A DNA stretch of 64,000 nt from Agelaius tricolor. Lineage: Eukaryota; Chordata; Aves; Passeriformes; Icteridae. Shown in pieces: positions 38,201 to 45,900 of this stretch; position 1 is the stretch's first letter, and each line of letters opens with the position of its first letter. The notes under the pieces are model-generated. The model did not search any database. It was not told where the DNA came from and saw nothing but the letters and a program-made list of their open reading frames with translations. A program made the translations under genes and the position numbers. The stretch covers positions 2,790,001 through 2,854,000 of the forward strand of contig JALJCS010000035.1 of the NCBI GenBank assembly GCA_023055355.1. The letters are read 5' to 3'.

Positions 38201-38743
38201 AAATCAGAATATGAAGGGGATTTTGCTGATTTTATATTAATTAAAAGTAATAGAAGGCATTATAGGTTATGGGACTGTTGGCAGGATTGTCTGGTGTTAC
38301 TCAAGTTCCACTTTTCATTTGCTGGAGTAACTTTTGGTTGAAATTTTGCATTCTACATGTCTGCCTATGGAAAATTTCCTTTGAAAATTTCAACCAAAAT
38401 GATTCCAATATTCCCAAAAATGAGGTTATTGGAAAGATTCTCCTCAGTGTTTCCTAGAGACCTTTAAAGTCTGTAACTATTTAACATTTGAACAGAGATT
38501 ACCTTATTAACCTTGAAGGGGGCTAGTAAGGACTGTGTAGGTAATTCCTGGAGTTGCCACGTTCTGAATGTTTGTTTTGTGATACTGTTTTGTTGCCACG
38601 TGGCTGTACAGAATTTAACCTGAGGGATTTGTGTAATTCTGCTTTAGATTGTTGGTTGCCAAGTCAGAAGAGAGCCACTGGACTCCACTGGACGATACAC
38701 TCGCTGGATCAATGGCCTCAGCCAGGAACAGCTCCTTACACAG
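8179..38743 (+). CDS. B3GNTL1: B3GNTL1 (QTGAL), 5' half: six coding exons of a GT2-family glycosyltransferase, continuing beyond the window
   Basis: Joining 8179-8229, 11561-11677, 11779-11878, 16746-16810, 25458-25523 and 38648-38743 gives 495 nt, 165 codons without a stop, against about 361 residues for the human protein. The product reads as a GT2 enzyme with a GT-A fold: SIILPVHN (residues 18-25) is the first nucleotide-binding strand, NDASKDGS (52-59) is the usual GT2 loop, and CFLDSDD (about 106-112) is the acidic metal/UDP-sugar motif. VRLQHQ and RYTRWING further match vertebrate B3GNTL1. There is no signal peptide or membrane anchor. Published work on glycosylated queuosine assigns this protein (QTGAL) to galactosylation of queuosine at the wobble base of cytosolic tRNA-Tyr, so the GlcNAc-transferase name is probably misleading; that function is recalled, not visible here. 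The next exon, expected to encode the segment after LLTQ, was not found before base 64000. Confidence 0.96.
8230..11560 (+). other. B3GNTL1 intron 1
   Basis: A 3.3-kb intron with donor gtacgt and acceptor tttttttgtag. Its first 140 bp are still CpG island, followed by a TA-rich microsatellite. An open frame of 187 codons (9572-10135) has no recognisable domain and is within what chance would produce in a window of this size. Nothing else was recognised. Confidence 0.85.
8434..8586. repeat. (GT/TA)n microsatellite in intron 1
   Basis: Alternating purine-pyrimidine sequence made of gtatat, acatat and tata blocks, containing several near-palindromic stretches such as gtacatatacatgtac. It begins only about 200 bp after exon 1. 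Confidence 0.9.
11561..11677 (+). CDS. B3GNTL1: B3GNTL1 coding exon 2 (39 codons, GT2 nucleotide-binding start)
   Basis: It begins after a pyrimidine-rich acceptor ending in tttttttgtag and ends at AGC AAG|gtgtgt, phase 0 on both sides. It encodes [20 protein letters not shown] followed by [27 protein letters not shown] is the first beta-strand of the GT-A fold; WLDECLKSV is the following helix; ELSVFNDAS is the second strand with the Asp typical of GT2 enzymes. Only 101 bp of intron separates it from exon 3, much the shortest intron in the window. Confidence 0.97.
11779..11878 (+). CDS. B3GNTL1: B3GNTL1 coding exon 3 (33 codons plus 1 nt)
   Basis: The acceptor is tttttttttctag and the donor is GGTG|gtatgt. 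The exon ends in phase 1; its last G joins TT of exon 4 to give valine. It encodes [18 protein letters not shown] then [15 protein letters not shown]. With exon 2 this completes the NDASKDGS loop. The [12 protein letters not shown] helix and VVIG strand align with the human protein. The NNSSQPRG turn replaces a slightly different linker in human, an expected place for variation. Confidence 0.97.
11879..16745 (+). other. B3GNTL1 intron 3
   Basis: A 4.9-kb intron with donor gtatgt and acceptor ctttctcaacag. It holds AT-rich single-copy sequence, an imperfect purine/pyrimidine inverted repeat near 14209-14262 and a possible CR1 3' relic near its end. No gene was identified. Confidence 0.85.
16390..16445 (+). 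mobile_element. Possible old CR1 3'-end relic
   Basis: caaggggttggcct, then aaagtcccttccagccca followed by tgtctgtgactctac resembles the terminal part of CR1 LINEs (the segment ending in repeated attctatg) with many changes. It is short and degenerate, so this is tentative. Confidence 0.4.
16746..16810 (+). CDS. B3GNTL1: B3GNTL1 coding exon 4 (65 nt, acidic motif start)
   Basis: A short exon between tttgctttctcaacag and TCA|gtaagt, a near-perfect donor. With the G from exon 3 it encodes [22 protein letters not shown]. The AKNQAV helix and YLCFLDS strand are hallmarks of this family: the aspartate of LDS, continued by DD in exon 5, forms the acidic metal/UDP-sugar motif. Phase 1 in, phase 0 out, so the frame is kept. 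Confidence 0.97.
19497..19590. repeat. 34-bp tandem repeat, about 2.7 copies
   Basis: aggttttatttcaggtttat starts at 19497, 19531 and 19565, an exact 34-bp period with few substitutions. Each copy contains tttatttcag|g, which resembles a 3' splice site. Confidence 0.93.
22610..23105. repeat. AT-rich block with a nested tandem repeat of 121-131 bp
   Basis: The first part (22630-22800) is mostly ta, tatt and agtatata words. From 22800 a longer unit containing atttgggattatgccctaaa repeats at 22800, 22931 and 23052 (the last copy partial), with spacings of 131 and 121 bp. The near-identity of the second and third copies suggests recent expansion. Confidence 0.9.
23704..23813. repeat. Polypyrimidine tract (about 110 bp)
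   Basis: The + strand is almost entirely T and C in runs of three to ten, with about five interrupting purines. Such tracts can form triplex (H-DNA) structures. Confidence 0.9.
25458..25523 (+). CDS. B3GNTL1: B3GNTL1 coding exon 5 (22 codons)
   Basis: The acceptor is ctatttattccag and the donor AGT|gtgagt, phase 0 on both sides. It encodes [18 protein letters not shown] then HPNS. The first two aspartates complete the LDSDD motif that binds the divalent metal and UDP-sugar in GT-A enzymes. MPQRVRLQH is nearly identical to mammalian B3GNTL1. It is isolated between an 8.6-kb and a 13.1-kb intron. Confidence 0.97.
26160..26222. repeat. (TA)n microsatellite
   Basis: Two near-pure tatata runs separated by short acttgttgtgc-type spacers, with a third at the end. 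Confidence 0.85.
30581..30640. repeat. 30-bp direct duplication
   Basis: The 30 bases beginning aaataatctttttttctcc at 30581 are repeated exactly at 30611. On the - strand this gives a duplicated Lys-rich peptide word in a 96-codon open frame. Confidence 0.97.
31215..31400. repeat. AT-rich low-complexity block
   Basis: Made of tatata, aataaa and tttatt words with almost no G or C. It shows no clear fixed period. Confidence 0.8.
32840..32865. repeat. 11-bp perfect inverted repeat with 4-nt loop
   Basis: AAATAACTCTT at 32840-32850 is the exact reverse complement of 32855-32865, with TTAT between. Further copies of taactcttatta lie on both sides (32829 and 32888). Confidence 0.85.
34797..34887. 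repeat. 91-bp dispersed repeat, copy 1
   Basis: From tttttaaataaaaaccatcc to gtgatgtgctgtaaaaa. About 93% identical to 37070-37160, in the same orientation. It directly precedes the 194-bp tandem array. Confidence 0.93.
34901..35481. repeat. 194-bp tandem repeat, three copies
   Basis: taataaatgctaattgcatt starts at about 34901, 35094 and 35288 and the last copy ends with aatgcagtttg at 35481. A fixed internal point (the gtaagt or gtatgt word) recurs at exactly 194 bp: 34955, 35149, 35343. Copies 2 and 3 are nearly identical; copy 1 has a few more differences. Confidence 0.96.
37070..37160. repeat. 91-bp dispersed repeat, copy 2
   Basis: The same length as copy 1 with six differences and no gaps seen by eye. 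It lies 2.3 kb downstream of copy 1. Confidence 0.93.
38146..38181. repeat. Two overlapping inverted repeats (mutually exclusive stems)
   Basis: TCAGTGACC (38145-38153) pairs with GGTCACTGA (38166-38174). Alternatively ATTAAAATCAG (38156-38166) pairs with CTGATTTTAAT (38171-38181). Both are perfect and share the same central bases, so a transcript could form only one at a time. It lies about 470 bp before exon 6. Confidence 0.8.
38332..38399. repeat. 16-bp perfect inverted repeat with 36-nt loop
   Basis: TTTTGGTTGAAATTTT (38332-38347) is the exact reverse complement of 38384-38399. The pairing does not extend beyond 16 bp on the outside. The stem is shorter than usual for a microRNA precursor. 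Confidence 0.85.
38648..38743 (+). CDS. B3GNTL1: B3GNTL1 coding exon 6 (32 codons), last exon in the window
   Basis: The acceptor is taattctgctttag and the donor CAG|gtaccc, phase 0 on both sides. It encodes [20 protein letters not shown] followed by [18 protein letters not shown] and [10 protein letters not shown] align with the human segment GCRVRR...STERYTRWIN. The donor is weaker than the others (C at +5 instead of G). Two groups of inverted repeats lie within the 500 bp before this exon. Confidence 0.96.
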
Positions 38744-41246
38744 GTACCCCTGCTCCAGCTGGCTCTGAAATTACAGAAAAACAGCATAACAGCTTCATTT
38801 GGATGGGCTGTTTTCAGTCCATCAGTTGATAGGTTATTAAGGTTATCAGATTTAAACATGGTTTGTTCAAGAGAAGCCAAGGTTGTGGTGCAGTGATCAT
38901 TACAGAGCAATGGCCTCACCCTGAGTGAAAATGAAGCTTTCAGGTTTGGAGTGAGCCTCACATGTCTCACTGCTGCCTGGGTTAGCTACATATGCTTTCA
39001 TGTTCTAAAATTAAGGTTTTCTTTTCAAAAAGTGGATTTCAATGCAAAAGGGGGAAAAAAATCTTCCTTGAGAATGGTTCTTCTCCCACCCAAGGTACTG
39101 ACCAGTCCTCTATCTGTTTAAGTTTTGCTTGGGATCATTTTAAAACAGCAGTTCTGCAGGCATTAAACATTGAGCTCATTATACATTGTTTGTAAGTGAG
39201 ATGCATCTTGTGCAACTGAAGATGACAGTTTTTGGCATAAAGAACAGTTGTTTCATTAGGCAGGAGGCCAATGCTGAACTAAAATAGAGACTAAAAGAGA
39301 CTTTGGCAAAAACAAGTTAAGCTGTGGAAGAAATCAATCCAGCTTGTGGAGGAATGTTGTACAGAATATAAGAAATCTAATGGATGGTTTGCAGAAAACA
39401 TCCCAGCAGGCTTTGAGATCCAAGTATTTGGGTTTGGGTTTTGGGATGCTGTGTTAGAAAGACATTTGGTTTTGATTTCCTTGAATTTAAGTGGTTGAAA
39501 AGATTAACATATCCTTATTTGTTAGACTTCATTATGAACTCCATTATACCCTAACTCCAAAAAAACACTGACAGACCCTGCTATGGTCATTGTAACACAA
39601 GGAGTAATCTACAGACCTTGTTTTAAAATCACCAGTGGTATTACAGCTCCCTGTAATTCACCAAGGCAGAGTAATTACAGAAAAAGTTACCCAAGGAATA
39701 TTTGGATTTGCCTGTGAGTGTGGCATTAGAAAAAACACAGATTTAAACCAGTGTATTTATCTGACAGCATCTGGATCACTGTTCTGGTGAAAAAAAAGAA
39801 AAGTTTGAGGATGTAAAAGCTTGTCCTACACAATCTGAAGTGTTTCAGCTAAATGGCCACTTGGTCTTTGATGAATTGAGTGGAAAATTAAAACAAATAT
39901 TCTGATTTTGAGATTATGCAAAAAAAACCCCACAAATAAACAAACCCAAGAACAAAACCAAAACCCTCATTTTAAATAAGATAGGGGTCAATGTGTTCTG
40001 GAAGAGATTATTTAATGTTTTGTTTCCAATAGTAGGATGCAAATATGATGACCTGGGAAGTCCCTTGCAATCTTGCATGCTACTAATACCTCTTAAAGCC
40101 TTAATAAATGCATTATTTTTTCATATAATTTCGAATCACACAATTTACAGGTAGATTAGCAGTTTTGGATCAAACATTGTGTTTGGAACCAGCAGAACTT
40201 GTGATATTTAGTGAGTGTAACAAGATGAGCTTCATAGATTCACACTATTTGTGTGTTCCTCGTTATTTTATCGTGCTACCTGTTCTCCACTGAGTTGAAT
40301 GCAGAAACAGAAGTTCCTCAAAGACAGTAGATTTCTGAGAATTCCATGAGTGTCTGAAGTTTTGGAGAAATTTTGCTGCACCAGCTCCAATTCACATGTT
40401 GGTAAACACCACAGACTCCCCTTGAGGGAGATTTTAGGTGCCCAATTATCAAACTTCAGCTGTGACACGAGCCTGGGGCACCTTGGCTTTTCCAGCTTTG
40501 GAGCTGAAAGAGCTGCTTGGTTTCTGTGAGCATGGGGCACTTCTGCTTTTGTAATCTTCTGATTAGAAGTTCACATAGGGGGATAATTATTTTGCTTTTT
40601 CTTATTTAAAACGGTGTGGGACAGAGGAGGAATTGGGAGTAAAAGTAAAACTTCAGTTGTACTCTAATAATTTAATCAGGGTATGAATCAATTATCTAAG
40701 GTCCCACTCATCTGTCCATATCATATGCTTTATTCTGTGTGTATGTGTTTTTTTAAACTCTCTTCAGTACATAAACCCCAAAAAATCTATAATGATGGAC
40801 CTGTGCTAATGGATTTGCAGAACCTCTGAGAGGAGCAGTCCTTCAGGGAATTGAGGAAAATTTGTTTTAATTTACAGCACATTGTAAATTAAATAAATCT
40901 GCAGCAGATTCCTGTAGTGAAAGCACATTTAGCTTTTTTTTTTTAGCTCTCTCTGGACTCAGTGCCCAGCTCTTTCCAGTCACTTCTGCTGCATTTCCAC
41001 ACCATGCACATGCAGATTATTTGTGCTGGGAATGGGGAAGCCAAGGGACCAATTCCAAAAGGAGAAAGAGCCAATTGTCAAGATCAAGATCATGTTGTTT
41101 ATCAGAATGTTTATGTTATTGATCAAATAATTTCCTGTGGCCCTGGGTTGCTCTGCTGGGCAGTGCCCAGAACCAGGTTTGGGAGCTGTGGTTGGAGGCA
41201 GATGTTTTGGGAAGTGCCTTCAGACACCTCTGGGCTGGATGCTGGG

Positions 41247-41264
41247 TTTTTTGTTTTGTTTTGT

Positions 41265-41292
<28 letters not shown>
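41247..41292. repeat. (TTTTG)n microsatellite, about nine units
   Basis: A pure ttttg pentanucleotide run. Open frames across it (poly-CFVLF on one strand, poly-KQNKT on the other) are repeat by-products. Confidence 0.97.
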
Positions 41293-41295
<3 letters not shown>

Positions 41296-42587
41296 GCTTG
41301 AGTCAATACCAGATTTTTGGATCAAATGTCCATCCCCGGTCCTCATGCTGAGAAGATCTTTCAATACAAAATGCTGCCAGCATTTTAACTTTTCCCTTAG
41401 CCCTGGCCTCTTGATGCTTACTCATCCATTAAATGTTTCTCTAAACAATTATACTGTAACATTCCAAAGATACTTTATGGTATGCATGAAATTTCAGAAT
41501 ATATACCCCAGAGAGTGTGGTGGGAGTGAGAGAGTACAAAGAGAGCATGATGTTGAAAAAGCTACTTTTTAAAAGATCAATATTTGCTTCTTCAGTGTTA
41601 TCTTCTGCATAAATGACAGGTGAGCAAACCACACTTTTATGGGTATACTGTTATAAACCTTAAATACATGTGTTCTGGAAGACTTGCTCTTTTTGGCCAA
41701 GAGTAAAAAAAAAGAAACAAATAAAAAAGGATAATTGTAACTGTTCAGTAAGTGCAGATCACAGTGACAGGTACAGGAAGAAAATGAGCAAACAAATTAA
41801 GAGAACTGGCTGTTTTGATGTTGAAGTAAGTGGAAAAAAATGTAGATTAAAACTAATCCAGTGGGATATCTGAGTCCAAATTGTGCTTGTAAATGTGCCT
41901 GAGGTTTGATCGTGCAGCCCTTCTTTTACACTGGAAATGTTTAAACTTTTACACTGGGCTGTGTAAGTGAAAAGTTCTGAATGGTTTTAAGGTTGGATTA
42001 ATTGCACAAATATTTATGCAAGTCACTTTTAAGGACTGTAAGTGAAAGAGCTGAGTTCATGGCCACATCTGTTAAATCACTCCTTTGGGTTAGTTTAGTC
42101 TCTCAGCCTGTGAAGTGTTCTGTTCAGCCTGAAGCACAATCCCACCTCACCCACCATTTTTCCTCCTCAAAGGCAATACATTTCCACCCTTTCACGTGGT
42201 TTTTGATTCAGGAAGCAGGCAGCAAACTCAGAGTGACTCCTGAGGAGCCTCCTGCCAGAAGGAAGGGCCTGTGGGTGAAAAGGCTGGACTGGAGATAAAT
42301 AGCTCATGTAGATAAATAAGTGTCTGAGAAAGCCTCAGTGACCCTGGATGACTGTGTCTCTATGACTTCCTGATGATACATGCTGGACTCTGCAGGTTAT
42401 CTTGGAGCTCTTGGTGTTGGATAAATCTGGAAATTGTTGCATTTGTGATTCTTAGCAATAATCTCTGCCAACCACCTGAAAGAAGAGCAGTAATTAACAT
42501 TTCATAGCACACACATCTCTGTGCTCTAAAAGATGCCTGTTACATTTCACTGACAGCTTTTAAAGCTGTGCTTTTCTACTTACTAAG

Positions 42588-42932
42588 TGTGGAAGGGGCT
42601 AACAGCGGGCCTGTTAGCTAAAGGAGCGAGAAGAAGCTGAGAAGTAAGAAGAAACTGATAAGGAGCTCTCTCCAAGGCTGTAACCAAGGAGACCGAGAGA
42701 GGAGGGATAGAAGAACTTTGCAGCTGGATGAAACATTTTTAGAAAGTTAATTAAGTCACCATAACTTTTTCACCAATAGTATTATGTTGATCTATTGTGG
42801 CCAATAGTAAAGATAGAAGAAGGATAAACAACTGGAAAGTGTATAAAAATCAGCCATATTCAATAATAAAGTGTTGCCAACTGAGACTGCTTGTGGTCTC
42901 TGCTTTATGTCGTGACCGCCTCGACAGCGACA
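42588..42932 (+). mobile_element. Solo LTR of an endogenous retrovirus (345 bp, 6-bp target duplication)
   Basis: The element starts TGTGGAAGG and ends GCGACA, so it has the TG...CA ends of an LTR. It is flanked on both sides by the same 6 bp, actaag (42582-42587 and 42933-42938). Inside are a TATA-like word (tataaaa, 42842) and a polyadenylation signal (AATAAA, 42865), in the order U3-R-U5, so the LTR is in + orientation. No primer binding site or internal coding region follows. A 6-bp target duplication and short length fit a class II (beta/alpharetrovirus-like) family; the family name cannot be given from sequence alone. Confidence 0.88.
42865..42870 (+). terminator. LTR polyadenylation signal AATAAA
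   Basis: AATAAA lies 23 bp after the TATA-like word, followed within 30-40 bp by tgcttgtggtctctgc, a GT-rich stretch. It is in the same direction as B3GNTL1 and could in principle end transcripts inside intron 6. Confidence 0.55.
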
Positions 42933-45900
42933 ACTAAGTCTTCCTATATTAGGGTTTAATTAATATTTGATAAAGATTCATGCTACAAATCAGCATTTAC
43001 TACAGATGCTCAATTTGGAAATAGTTCCAGCATTGTGGTGAAGTCAGAGTGTGCAGCTTGTTTTAAAGGCAAGAAGGACCTGACAGCACAACTGGACCTT
43101 TTCTTTCCATCAATTCAGTGCATTCAATATTCCATTTTCATCATGTGGCTCAATAGGGAACTTCTCAGTGGTCAAAAGCTGGTAGGAGTAGATTGCAAGT
43201 AAGATGAATTTTCCAGGTGGACCAAAGATTGAATATCTCTGGCTTGCAGCAGCTGTTTTGTCTACCTGCAGACAGAAAATTCCACTTTATTAGTGCTTGG
43301 GTTGGCTGTCCATGTGTGACAACTGAAATAATAATCAAGGCAGCAATCTGACAGTGGATGTATGCAATGCCTGTTGTCTGCTTATGTTAGTAAAGGCAAA
43401 AACTGGCCAGAGGGAAAGGCTTTCTTACCTAAGAATGAATAAAACATGAAAGGGCTGATTGAAATCCCCTCTGCCCTCCCCCTCCCTCCCTCCCCCAGCT
43501 TTGCCACTATTAATGGCTCACTTGTGTTTGTTGTCTTTCAATGAAGAGATACTCAACACTTCCTTGGGATATTTTTTGATCATTGTTTCCTCTTCCTTGA
43601 CCCATATTATTTAAAAATGTGGCATTAATAGTGAAACCCTGATGTTTTTCTGCTGAGTGAAAAAGCCAAAGTTGCTGGTTATTACAGCAGATTCCAGCAG
43701 TAATCTGGAATGGGTATTTGGATGGGATTGAGCCTGTACCATATTTAAAAAAAAAAACCCAACTGGCTGCTTCCTTTTGAGTTTGGTTGATCCTTGTTCT
43801 CCTCTGGAGGAGAATGAACCAAAGTTTCACAAGCTTGACAGTGTTTATATTTACATGTGAAAATACATGTCAAAGGGTTCATGGAATTGTAGAAAGTTTA
43901 ATGAGAAGTGGCTTAGCCACATCTGTGAACTCAAAGCACAATTAGAACTTCCCAGTGAGGCTTTATGAAAAGGCAGCTCAGGGTCACATATTTTGAACTT
44001 AGAAACAGGTTTGCTGGAATTCAGAAATGTATACAGCTTGTGCTTTGTGTGTGTGCAGTTTTGCATGAGTTCAAAGGTGTCCCATAGGGGAAGGAGTGTT
44101 AAATAACTCGTATTTTTCCTCTTCATATCTTGCCTGATAATTTGCATGATTAAACAAGGCTGGAATGTGGCTCATAATACATGATAATGTTAAAATGGAA
44201 CAGAAATATTGTAATATAGTATAAAAGGGACTTGTGATTACAATGCATTTGATTTTCTTCCAAAATGCTCTTGATGAATGCAGCATTACAGCATGACGGA
44301 TTCTTGTATGGCAGAAAAAGCCTGATATGACTTTGATGGACATAGGAATGAGACTGGTAGGAAACAGCTATTTCTCTGTGAGCTATAATTTGTTCCAGCT
44401 GAAAATATTTTTTTGTGGTTTTAGTAATTAAATTTTAATAATTTAATTAATTTTAATAATTAATGATACCAATAAGGTTTTGCATCCTAAATGCCATTTT
44501 TATAGATATTGGATGTAGGAGATGGACAGGTAATGCCAAGTGTAAAGGAAAACTGTCCAGGACTGAATTTTCAGAAAAGCATAATTGACCTTCCAAGTTA
44601 CTATTGCCATTTCTGTCTCCTCAATACTCTTGAAAATTACTTTGAAAAATAGGGCAAGATGTTAAAATAAATTGAAGACAATTTGTTAATTTAGAGCTGC
44701 ATTAAGGAGATGGGTGGAACTAACTAATAACTTCCAGTTTCTGAGTGCTCCACTTAGCTCTTGTTTGATCTGCCATATTTATCCTGTTGATGTGCTTGTG
44801 CTGACTTCCAAATAAACAGCCCTTAAGCTTCACTTTGAGTTTCAATATCATTGCCTTTTATAGTTTAAGGGACTGTACTTTTACCTCTTTTTGAGGGACA
44901 AAATCCAGTCTTTATCTTAAAGTAATAGATAGGATATTGAAGTAGCCCTAACTTTTTTTTCCTTTCAGAACAAGAAGCCCACTCTAAACAGACATTTCCA
45001 ACTCAGTGATGTTTATTTTTCAATTGGTTGTCCATATGTGGGAGCACAGAGCTGATACACCCTTCACTTCTGTAATTTGCTTTCTTTGAATTTGAAAATC
45101 AAAGTGCTGATTCCAAAAAAGAAGAGAAATATTTTTACTGTGGCTTCTACTGTAATAAAAAATATGGATTTCAAACATATTTTATCTGCAATGCAACTCC
45201 CTCTTGTAGCCTTTTACATAGGAAAAAATATTTCTCTTTGGTAACTGCACACTGAACAGCTTTTCATTGTTTTAAAAATTGTGTATGAGCAGGAGCTAAG
45301 CCATTCTATTTGATCTGTAACACTCAAGATTTTGTTCCTTAATAAATTTTCATACTGACTTCACCCTGCCCTGTTGACATTTATCTCCATGGTGGTTGTT
45401 GCTTTTCTGATTTTTTAACTGCTTAAGGAAGCTGAGTTTTAAAATATTTACATCCACCATATCCTCTCACAAGTATTAACAATATATGTTATACTGTTGT
45501 GTTTGAATTTATATTTTTCCTTTCTGTGTTGTAAAAAAGCCAGATTCATTGTCCAATCTGACAGCTTTGGAGTTTAAGAACCCAGATTTAATGAGTAATT
45601 CAGTTTTTATGTATTTTTTTTCCTTAGTACAAGTGTGACAAACAGGACATGGGATTTTTATTCTGTTTTTACAATCTTGGCTGAATGCACTGTGATTACA
45701 ATTTCTTGAGCTGAAATTGTACAAATAAATTACAGTGAGCTTTTCAGTGCATTAGCTTGGATCAATGTAGCTGTGAACAGCATGTCCTTTTTCATAAAAA
45801 AATGGATATTTTCTCTGCACTTATGGCAATTTCATCATCCTAAATGTGAGTAGCATATCCAGTTTCACTGATGCCTTAAAGAACCTCGAAATGAAACAGC

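Larger units (their letters stand above)
25524..38647 (+). other. B3GNTL1 intron 5
   Basis: A 13.1-kb intron with donor gtgagt and acceptor ttctgctttag. It carries several AT-rich microsatellites (26160-26222, 31215-31400), a 30-bp direct duplication, a 194-bp triplication, a 91-bp dispersed duplicate and inverted repeats near its 3' end. Open frames of 165 codons (29174-29671, - strand) and 96 codons (30428-30718, - strand) lack any recognised domain. Confidence 0.85.

Noticed and set aside
42939..43510. Internal retroviral region after the LTR
   Set aside because: No primer binding site or coding similarity follows, and the target duplication closes right after the LTR, so it is a solo LTR.
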